NCBI RefSeq assembly: GCF_900114115.1 | Contig: NZ_FORX01000027.1 | Coordinates: 1-43,261 of the forward strand | Reading direction: 5' to 3' | From: Desulfomicrobium apsheronum | GTDB lineage: Bacteria; Desulfobacterota; Desulfovibrionia; Desulfovibrionales; Desulfomicrobiaceae | DNA length: 43,261 nucleotides | Shown: piece after piece, positions 1 through 6,428 of the stretch | Position numbering within the stretch: the first letter of the stretch is position 1 | Layout: every line of letters begins with the position of its first letter | Position numbers and translations under genes: made by a program | Notes under the pieces: generated by a model | The model's input: only the letters and a program-made list of their open reading frames with translations | Told to the model about the DNA's origin: nothing | The model's database searches: none

Positions 1-1133
1 TGGTACTGACCTTCGATCGTCTGATCGCCGGTCTCCACCAGAGTGATCGCAAAGTCACCCTGAGCCGTCTTCAGGAGGGTCGTGCCGTCGCCGCTCAGCG
101 TCAATCCGTAGACCTCGGAATCAGTCGCAGCCGCATCGTCCGCACCAAACAAAAGTGCTGCGGAGATGATCGCGGCCTCGCTCGTCGCAATGATCGGACC
201 GCCCACAAAGGCTTCTCCGGCATCCGTCTCGTCCAGAACCACGGAGTCAGCCACAACCACGTTACTCACGCTCGGCTCATCATCAAGCACGCTGATCGTG
301 ACCGTCGCGCTCGCGCTTGCTCCGGCGGCATCGGTCACAGTCACGGGGAAGAAGTCGCTGACATCCCCGTCGGAATGATCCTGCGGAGCTGCGAGCTGAT
401 ACAAATACGAAACCACGCCTGTTCCGGCGTCAAAGCCTGTGATGGTCAGGACGCCGAGGCTTGTGGGGACTACGCTGCCGACCAAACTACCGATCGGGAT
501 CACCACGCCATTGATTGAAAGGGAGGTTATATCGCCCAATCCGTCCGGGTCGGAAATGGTGAAGCTACCCGGCAGAAATTCGGCGTTTGATTCCGCGATC
601 GTTCCATTTTCAAGCCCGGCTTCATTAACAATTCCGCCAGAGGCGGAAATTGTTGGCGGACTGTTCAGCACCGACTCTTCCTCCTCCAGCGGATCAGCCT
701 CCAGCGCCTCTATACTGATCGAAGTGAACTCCCTCGGATCCAGGCCGCCCAGCTTGTCCACTCCATCAATAAGATTTCCCGCGTCGTCCCTGTACTGACC
801 GACACCGCCGCTGCCTTCCGCACCACCCTCGGGTCCGGCGGCGGGTTCAACTTCGCTTTCACCCAGGGAGGCCAGGAATTCCTCCATGTTCAGAATGGTT
901 CCATCAGGCATGACCACGTTGGGGGCCTGGGCTGTGCCGAGGTCAGCGAAGTTCAGGACAACCTGTCCGCCACCTTCGAACTCGAAAATGACGTTGCCAT
1001 TGTTCAATATCACTTCGGCCTGATCAAAAGCAGCCTCAAGCACTATGTCCTGTCCCGGAATCGCGTTGACGATCACGGTCTGTCCAGCCTGAGGGGCCTG
1101 TACGTTTTGTCTGGAGTTCTGTGATTCAGCCAT
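1..1133 (-). CDS. Lap/RTX-type giant surface adhesin, N-terminal part (runs off window)
   Basis: The frame is open from an ATG at 1133 to the window edge, giving 377 residues with no stop. A GGAGGA Shine-Dalgarno lies 4 bases upstream. Residues 1-95 form a compact beta-rich segment at the position of the LapA retention module. Residues 97-100 read Pro-Ala-Ala-Gly, the LapG cleavage motif. An acidic linker follows, then from about residue 180 Ig/cadherin-like repeats (NSPPTISASGG, VTVTDAAGAS, SVLDDEPSV). The last 50 residues (VYGLTLSGDGTTLLKT) resemble the T1SS-143 repeat of type I secreted adhesins. Such proteins use a C-terminal secretion signal, here outside the window, and are held in the outer membrane by the N-terminus until proteolysis. 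The exporter and protease genes are divergent neighbours. The family assignment is firm; the ligand is unknown. Confidence 0.85.
   Translation of the reverse strand, partial: MAESQNSRQNVQAPQAGQTVIVNAIPGQDIVLEAAFDQAEVILNNGNVIFEFEGGGQVVLNFADLGTAQAPNVVMPDGTILNMEEFLASLGESEVEPAAGPEGGAEGSGGVGQYRDDAGNLIDGVDKLGGLDPREFTSISIEALEADPLEEEESVLNSPPTISASGGIVNEAGLENGTIAESNAEFLPGSFTISDPDGLGDITSLSINGVVIPIGSLVGSVVPTSLGVLTITGFDAGTGVVSYLYQLAAPQDHSDGDVSDFFPVTVTDAAGASASATVTISVLDDEPSVSNVVVADSVVLDETDAGEAFVGGPIIATSEAAIISAALLFGADDAAATDSEVYGLTLSGDGTTLLKTAQGDFAITLVETGDQTIEGQY
834..845 (-). other. Codons for PAAG, predicted LapG protease cleavage site
   Basis: The four codons encode Pro97-Ala98-Ala99-Gly100 of the adhesin, between a folded N-terminal segment and an acidic Gly/Glu-rich linker. 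LapG-family proteases cut between the two alanines of a [T/A/P]AAG motif about 100 residues from the adhesin N-terminus. Position and motif both fit. Cleavage here is inferred, not shown. Confidence 0.7.
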
Positions 1134-1207
1134 GATGTCCTCCGCCTGCGGGGTTATGATAAATTTGGGTATTAATGCCTATTTACTAACATTTTATATT
1201 CTTTGAG

Positions 1208-1240
1208 ATTATATATGAGTGCATGAAGGCGTAGGGTCAA
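1208..1240 (-). promoter_or_regulatory. Possible promoter for the adhesin gene
   Basis: Read on the minus strand, TTGACC (1240-1235) is followed by CATATATAAT ending at 1208. The -35 match is good, but the best -10 (TATATA or TATAAT) lies 19-21 bases away, longer than the usual 17. The element sits in AT-rich DNA about 75 bases upstream of the adhesin ATG. This is a weak prediction. Confidence 0.25.
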
Positions 1241-1624
1241 GTATGAAAGATTTTTTCCGAGAACCGAGTATTGAATGCGTATTGCCTGATAGGTTTAACT
1301 AATCATTTCCGAGTATTAAAAAATTAAAACCATACACAATAACACTAGTACTTCACGCCCCCTCGCCCCCGAGTCTCACACTAACGCATGAACAAGGGCA
1401 GCTCGGTGGTCTGAGCAAGGACGGTGCACGGATACAAAAAGGACACGAACTCTCATGACTTACGTGCCGCGAAGTTGCCTGACAGATGAATGCCGCACGG
1501 CGCGGCCAGATAGCCCAGAACGGGGGGGGCAGAGGCGTCTTCTCTGTCCCACTAGGCCCAAGAAAAATGCCCCAACCCTCGAAGAATTGAAGCCCTCCTC
1601 CAGCCCTGCGCATAAACGACCATA

Positions 1625-1657
1625 AAAATAGTCATCAAGCTATTTAATGACTATTTT
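1625..1657. repeat. Perfect 11-bp inverted repeat, possible operator
   Basis: AAAATAGTCAT (1625-1635) and ATGACTATTTT (1647-1657) are exact inverted copies separated by 11 bases. The centres of the arms are 22 bp apart, about two helical turns, as expected for a dimeric regulator. There is no T-run after it on the plus strand and little GC in the stem, so an operator is more likely than a terminator. It lies about 140 bases upstream of the exporter start. Confidence 0.5.
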
Positions 1658-1688
1658 ACTGCGCATCTTTCATTTTCATTATTGGAAC

Positions 1689-1713
1689 GTCCTGCCATGC
1701 TTCGTGGCAGGAC
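1689..1713. repeat. GC-rich hairpin upstream of the exporter operon
   Basis: GTCCTGCCA (1689-1697) pairs exactly with TGGCAGGAC (1705-1713); a T-G and a G-C pair can extend the stem, leaving a 3-base loop. GGCAGGAC recurs shortly downstream, near 1743-1750. The hairpin is not followed by a T-run on either strand, so it may be a 5' leader structure or a binding site rather than a terminator. Confidence 0.45.
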
Positions 1714-1793
1714 AAAACCGAATTTCCCTTGCAAGATGACAGGGCAGGACTTAGTTTCCGGCAACATATCAATATCATCGAGGCCAAGCACGC

Positions 1794-4007
1794 ATGAATG
1801 ATCCCAAGGTCGCCATTCCCATACCGGCTCCACCGGCCGCCGCCAAACTGCGGCCGGCAATCACCGCCCAGATCAACCCTTCACAAGTTTATTTCACCCC
1901 GCCGCTGGTGGGATGTTTGTCCGTGATCTCCCGCCTGCAAGGTCGGCCCGTCAGCACAACGGCCCTGGAAGCGGGCCTGCCACGCACCCAGGAAGGCATG
2001 ACTCCTTACGCGGTGATCCGTGCGGCGCGGCGTGAAGGCATTGACGCCCAGATCGCGCACAAACCGGTCATCGACAAAATCTCCCCCCTGAACCTGCCCT
2101 GCATCCTGCTCATGCAGGACGGCTCGGCCTGCGTGCTGGTCAGCGTGGCGTCAGGCACGGCCCGCATCATCATGCCCGAGAACCCCGACGCGCCCTTCGA
2201 CACTCCGGTCGAGACGCTGAAAGAAACGTACTCCGGACACGCCGTCTTCGCGCGCCCCAAGGCCAGTCTGGATGGCAGAACCAAAGGGCTCAAGATCTTC
2301 AACACCAAGAAGTGGTTCTGGGGCACCATTTTTCATTTTCTGCCCATTTACCGGCATGTCATCCTGGCCACGATTTTCATCAACCTGCTGGCCATCGCCT
2401 CGCCTCTTTTCACCATGAACGTGTACGACCGGGTCGTGCCCAACAACGCCCTTGAGACCTTGTGGGTGCTGGCCGTGGGTGTCGGCATCGCCTTCTTTTT
2501 CGACTTCGCGCTCAGGAACCTGCGCGGCTATTTCGTGGACGTGGCAGGCCGCAACTCCGACATTCTGGTGGCCAGCAAGCTCATGAGCCACATTCTGTCC
2601 ATCCGCCTCGATCACAAACCCGAATCCACGGGAGCGCTCGTCAACAACATGCGCGAGTTCGATTCCCTGCGTGAGTTCTTCAGTTCCACCACGTTGCTCG
2701 CGCTGGTCGACCTGCCCTTTTTGATCCTTTTCATCACAATCATCTTCTACATCGGCGGCCCCGTCGCCATTGTTCCGGCCGTGGTCGCGCCCATTGTGAT
2801 TTTGGTCGGCATCATCATGCAGGGCCCGCTGAGACGCGCCATCGAAGGCGGCTACAAGGAATCGACCCAGAAAAACGCGTTGCTGGTCGAGACCGTGAGC
2901 GGCCTTGAGACCATCAAGACCAGCCGGGCCGAAGGCTCCATGCTTGGCCGCTGGGAAAACATCGTCGGCATGGGCGCAAAATCGGCCATCCGCTCCAAGT
3001 CGCTCTCCACCTTTTCTCTCAGCTTCACCCAGTTCGCCTCTCAGATCGTCTACTGCGGCGTCATCATCTGGGGCGTGTACCGCATCTCCGAAGGCGCGAT
3101 GACCATGGGCGGACTCATCGCCTGCTCCATTCTGGTCGGCCGGGCCATGGCTCCCCTGGGCGCGGTGGCGGCCATGCTGACCCGACTGCAGCAGAGCCGC
3201 ATGGCGCTCAAGAACCTGGACCTGCTCATGCAGATCCCAAGCGAGCGCCCCGAAGACGTCCAGCACCCCGAACATCAGGATCTGCGCGCCAGCATCACCT
3301 TCGAGGATGTGAGCTTCAAATACCCAAACGCCCTGACCAACGCCCTGTCCCACATCGACCTGCACATCGCGCAGGGCGAACGCGTGGCCATCATCGGTAA
3401 GATGGGCTCGGGCAAGACCACCCTTGGCAAGCTCATCAACGGCCTCTACGAGCCGCAAAAAGGGGCGGTGAAGATCGGCGGGCTTGACATCCGCCAGATC
3501 GACCCGGCCGAATTGCGGGCCAAGATCGGCTACATGGCCCAGGACAATTTTCTTTTCCATGGCACGGTGCGCGAGAACATCACCCTCGGCGCGCCCCACG
3601 TCAGCGACCAGGCCCTGCTGCGCGCCGCGACCATCGCCGGGGTCACGGACTTCATCAAAAACAACCCCGCCGGCTTCAACCTGCAGGTCGGAGAACGTGG
3701 CCTGTCCCTTTCCGGCGGCCAGCGCCAGGCCATCACCATCGCCCGCACCCTGCTGCTCGACCCGGACATCGTCATCCTCGATGAACCCAGCAGCTCCATG
3801 GACGTGGGCGTGGAGGCCGTGCTCAAGCTTCGTCTCTCCTCGGCATTGAAAGGCAAGACCCTCATCCTCATCACCCACAGACCGAGCCTGTTGTCCCTGG
3901 CCACGCGAGTCATCGCCCTTGAAGGCGGATCGATCATAGCCGACGGACCGCGCAACGAAGTCCTGACCGAACTGCAAAAGCGCGGCAACGGAGCTAAAAA
4001 TGTCTAA
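1794..4007 (+). CDS. Type I secretion ABC transporter (LapB/RtxB-like)
   Basis: This 737-residue inner-membrane exporter ATPase is the energy source of a type I secretion system. Residues about 30-150 form a C39 peptidase-like domain; I see no catalytic His (the region reads SACVLVSV), so it is probably a non-cleaving substrate-docking domain, as in HlyB and LapB. Membrane segments cover about 180-460. The nucleotide-binding domain has Walker A GKMGSGKTT at 535-543, signature LSGGQ at 639-643, Walker B DIVILDEP at 658-665 and switch His695. Its stop overlaps the next start by 8 bases, indicating translational coupling. The likely substrate is the divergent adhesin. No TolC-like outer-membrane gene is in the window, so that part is encoded elsewhere, perhaps beyond the adhesin. 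Confidence 0.92.
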   Translation: MNDPKVAIPIPAPPAAAKLRPAITAQINPSQVYFTPPLVGCLSVISRLQGRPVSTTALEAGLPRTQEGMTPYAVIRAARREGIDAQIAHKPVIDKISPLNLPCILLMQDGSACVLVSVASGTARIIMPENPDAPFDTPVETLKETYSGHAVFARPKASLDGRTKGLKIFNTKKWFWGTIFHFLPIYRHVILATIFINLLAIASPLFTMNVYDRVVPNNALETLWVLAVGVGIAFFFDFALRNLRGYFVDVAGRNSDILVASKLMSHILSIRLDHKPESTGALVNNMREFDSLREFFSSTTLLALVDLPFLILFITIIFYIGGPVAIVPAVVAPIVILVGIIMQGPLRRAIEGGYKESTQKNALLVETVSGLETIKTSRAEGSMLGRWENIVGMGAKSAIRSKSLSTFSLSFTQFASQIVYCGVIIWGVYRISEGAMTMGGLIACSILVGRAMAPLGAVAAMLTRLQQSRMALKNLDLLMQIPSERPEDVQHPEHQDLRASITFEDVSFKYPNALTNALSHIDLHIAQGERVAIIGKMGSGKTTLGKLINGLYEPQKGAVKIGGLDIRQIDPAELRAKIGYMAQDNFLFHGTVRENITLGAPHVSDQALLRAATIAGVTDFIKNNPAGFNLQVGERGLSLSGGQRQAITIARTLLLDPDIVILDEPSSSMDVGVEAVLKLRLSSALKGKTLILITHRPSLLSLATRVIALEGGSIIADGPRNEVLTELQKRGNGAKNV

Positions 4008-5328
4008 TCGAGTATATTCCGAATCCGACCTTGAATACATGAGCGTGGTCGACGCGGCCATGTATCGCCGGGGGCACCGCTGGGCCTACGTGCTGTCCGC
4101 GACCATCTGCCTGCTCCTTGGTTCGCTCCTGGCCTGGACCCACTTCGCCATCCTCGACGAAGTCACGCGCGGCATGGGCCAGGTCATCCCGTCCCAGCGG
4201 GTGCAGATCATCCAGAACCTCGAAGGCGGCATCCTCGAAGAAACCCTGGTGCGGGAAAACCAGCTCGTGGAAAAAGGCGACATTCTGGTCCGCATCAGCA
4301 ATGAACTGGCGCAGAGCTCCCTGAAGGACACGGCCAGCCAGGCGTTGGAGCATCAGGCCGCCATCGCCCGCCTCAAGGCCGAATCGTCGGAAACGGAGCC
4401 GGTGTTTTCCGAAGAGCTCAAAACCAAGGCCCCCAAGGCGGTAAATGACCAGATGGCCATTTATCGGGCGCGCATGGACCAACTGACCCAGGAGATGAAC
4501 ATCCTGCGCAGCCAGTACACGCAGCGTTTGCAGGAAGCCCGCGAGATGACCATCCGGCGCAACCAGACCGCCCAGGACCTGAAGCTGGCCCAGGAGCAGA
4601 TGAATATCGCCAAGCCCCTCATGGAAAAGAACGTGTACCCGAGAGTCGATTACCTCTCCCTGGAACGTGCCGTCAGTTCCCTGCGCGGCGATCTGCAGAG
4701 TCTGGGCGTGGCCATCCCGCGCACGCAGCAGGCGGCCCAGGAAATCAAGGAGCGCCAGGCCCAGCGCATGGCCGAGTTCAAGGCCACGGCCCTGCAGGAG
4801 ATGAACCAGCATCAGGTGGAACTCAATTCCAAGCTGCACGCCCTGTCCGCCGGTCAGGACCGCGTCACGCGCACGGACGTACGCAGCCCTGTGCGCGGCA
4901 CCGTCAAGCAGGTCATCCTCAATACCGTCGGCGGCGTGGTCAAACCCGGCGAACCGATCCTTGAGATCATTCCCCTGGACGACACCCTGCTCATCGAAGC
5001 CAACATCAAGCCCGCCGACATCGCCTTTCTGCATCCGGGCCAAAAAGCCATGATCAAGATCACGGCCTACGACTTCTCCATCTATGGCGGGCTTGAAGGT
5101 TCCGTCGAACAGATCAGCGGCGACACCATCGAGGACCAGAAGGGCGAAAGCTTCTACAAGGTCAAGCTGCGCACCCAGGCCTCGGCCATCGTCTATCGCG
5201 GCGAAAAACTCCCGATCATCCCCGGCATGACCGCCAGCGTGGACATCCTGACCGGCAAGAAGAGCGTGCTCGACTATCTCTTAAAACCCATTCTCAAGGC
5301 CAAGGAGAACGCCTTGAGGGAGCGTTGA
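4000..5328 (+). CDS. HlyD-family membrane fusion protein (LapC-like)
   Basis: The 442-residue product is the periplasmic adaptor of the type I secretion system, linking the ABC transporter to an outer-membrane channel. A short cytoplasmic N-terminus is followed by one membrane segment at about residues 28-50 (YVLSATICLLLGSLLAW). A lipoyl-like half motif (VIPSQRVQIIQNLEGGIL) comes next, then a long alpha-helical hairpin from about 95 to 285. The second lipoyl half and beta-barrel follow (VRSPVRGTVKQ, then KPGEPILEIIPLDD). The length is usual for HlyD and LapC. The start codon lies inside the end of the transporter gene. Assignment to adhesin export rests on location beside the adhesin and the LapG-like protease. 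Confidence 0.92.
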   Translation: MSNRVYSESDLEYMSVVDAAMYRRGHRWAYVLSATICLLLGSLLAWTHFAILDEVTRGMGQVIPSQRVQIIQNLEGGILEETLVRENQLVEKGDILVRISNELAQSSLKDTASQALEHQAAIARLKAESSETEPVFSEELKTKAPKAVNDQMAIYRARMDQLTQEMNILRSQYTQRLQEAREMTIRRNQTAQDLKLAQEQMNIAKPLMEKNVYPRVDYLSLERAVSSLRGDLQSLGVAIPRTQQAAQEIKERQAQRMAEFKATALQEMNQHQVELNSKLHALSAGQDRVTRTDVRSPVRGTVKQVILNTVGGVVKPGEPILEIIPLDDTLLIEANIKPADIAFLHPGQKAMIKITAYDFSIYGGLEGSVEQISGDTIEDQKGESFYKVKLRTQASAIVYRGEKLPIIPGMTASVDILTGKKSVLDYLLKPILKAKENALRER

Positions 5329-5332
5329 CCTA

Positions 5333-6409
5333 TTGAGATGGCCCGTCACCACGATTCTTTCGCTGCTGGCGGCGGCCCTGTGTTTTCCAAGCGATTTCGC
5401 GGCAATGGGAACCGGAGCCGCGCCGATGCAAAACCAGACGAGCCAGGTGGAGCTTGCAAGCGAAGATGCAGGTGCCGCAACGGGGGGCACCCACCAAGAG
5501 ACGAGGCAGGACAGCGGTTCCTCTCGGATAGCCGACCCTTTGAAGACGCAAGCGAATATCAGGCCGGACCAGGAACAGGCCAAGGATGCCACCCCGGCCG
5601 TTTCGCTAAAACAAGGAGAGATCCTCGACTCGCAGGCAAGCGATTCCTTGGAACAGGCTCCGGGAACGCCGGCGGCTGTGCAGGGTCGAGATTCAAACGT
5701 GACGACGGTTGCCCAGGCGGAGCGGAATCAAGAATCGTCCACCTCAAAAGCGCCCCTGCCCGTATGGCGTCAAGGCGCCCAGACTCAAGCCCCGACACCT
5801 TCAGGCCAGGCTCCGCGAGCACAGTCAAACACCGGCGATCAGCCTATACGGCTTTTTCAGAGCGCGGCCTTTCGCGGCAATTTCAATGCCCTGCCCAAAT
5901 GGAAGCGAATCCTGTCCAAGGTCAAGGGACAGCTCCAGACGCTTGGCAGCTGCACTTCGGCCAAGACCTGCCCGCCCGGCGCGACCAGCTGGCAGCGCAT
6001 CATAAAGCAAGCCAGAGGCAAGGAGCGCATGGAACAGCTCAAGATGATCAACTCCTTTTTCAACAAATGGCCCTACCGCCTGGACCAGGACGCCTACGGT
6101 GTCTCGGACTGGTGGGCCACTCCGCAGGAATTCCTGAAGATATCCGGAGATTGCGAGGACTACGCCATCATCAAGTACTTTGCCCTGCGGGAGCTGGGCT
6201 TCTCGAAGGACGAACTGCGCATCGTCGTGGTCAAGGATCGCATCAGAGGCATCGCGCACGCTGTTCTGGCAGTATTCACGGACGGGGATGCCTACATCCT
6301 GAACAACATCTCCGACGCAATTTTCACGCACGGCAAATACAGACACTACATTCCGCAATACTCCTTGAACGAGGAGCATCGGTGGTCACACATCCCTGTA
6401 GCGAACTAA
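5333..6409 (+). CDS. lapG: LapG-like periplasmic cysteine protease (BTLCP family)
   Basis: This 358-residue protein is predicted to clip the adhesin near its N-terminus and so release it from the cell. The TTG start is chosen because it gives a clean signal peptide (MRWPVTTILSLLAAALC) and has GAGGGAG 10 bases upstream; an overlapping frame starting at ATG 5338 encodes nothing recognisable. Residues 25-170 are a Gln/Ser/Ala/Pro-rich linker, unusually long for the family. The transglutaminase-like protease domain spans about 175-355, with catalytic Cys274 in GDCEDYA and His309 in IAHAVL. The third triad position, normally Asp in an LDN motif, appears to be Asn324 (ILNNIS). Calcium-binding acidic residues are expected but not assigned. 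The gene lies 4 bases after the adaptor gene. Confidence 0.88.
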   Translation: MRWPVTTILSLLAAALCFPSDFAAMGTGAAPMQNQTSQVELASEDAGAATGGTHQETRQDSGSSRIADPLKTQANIRPDQEQAKDATPAVSLKQGEILDSQASDSLEQAPGTPAAVQGRDSNVTTVAQAERNQESSTSKAPLPVWRQGAQTQAPTPSGQAPRAQSNTGDQPIRLFQSAAFRGNFNALPKWKRILSKVKGQLQTLGSCTSAKTCPPGATSWQRIIKQARGKERMEQLKMINSFFNKWPYRLDQDAYGVSDWWATPQEFLKISGDCEDYAIIKYFALRELGFSKDELRIVVVKDRIRGIAHAVLAVFTDGDAYILNNISDAIFTHGKYRHYIPQYSLNEEHRWSHIPVAN

Positions 6410-6428
6410 ACTTAACGGAGAGGGGAAT

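Larger units (their letters stand above)
1134..1793. other. Long divergent intergenic region between adhesin and exporter operon
   Basis: This 660-base gap lies between divergent adhesin and export genes. It has three parts: an AT-rich stretch next to the adhesin (about 1144-1350), a GC-rich stretch (about 1350-1615) with no convincing gene, and an AT-rich stretch with two inverted repeats before the exporter gene. Short frames in it have no ribosome binding site and low-complexity, Pro/Arg/Cys-rich products. It probably carries both promoters and their regulatory sites. Confidence 0.6.

Noticed and set aside
1353-1613. 86-codon minus-strand frame in the adhesin/exporter gap
   Set aside because: No ribosome site, Pro/Cys/Arg-rich product and no recognisable family.
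2151-4061. Long minus-strand open frame opposite the ABC transporter
   Set aside because: It is a shadow of GC-rich codon use; the product is His/Asp/Gly/Gln-rich with no domain, while the plus strand has a complete transporter with all motifs.
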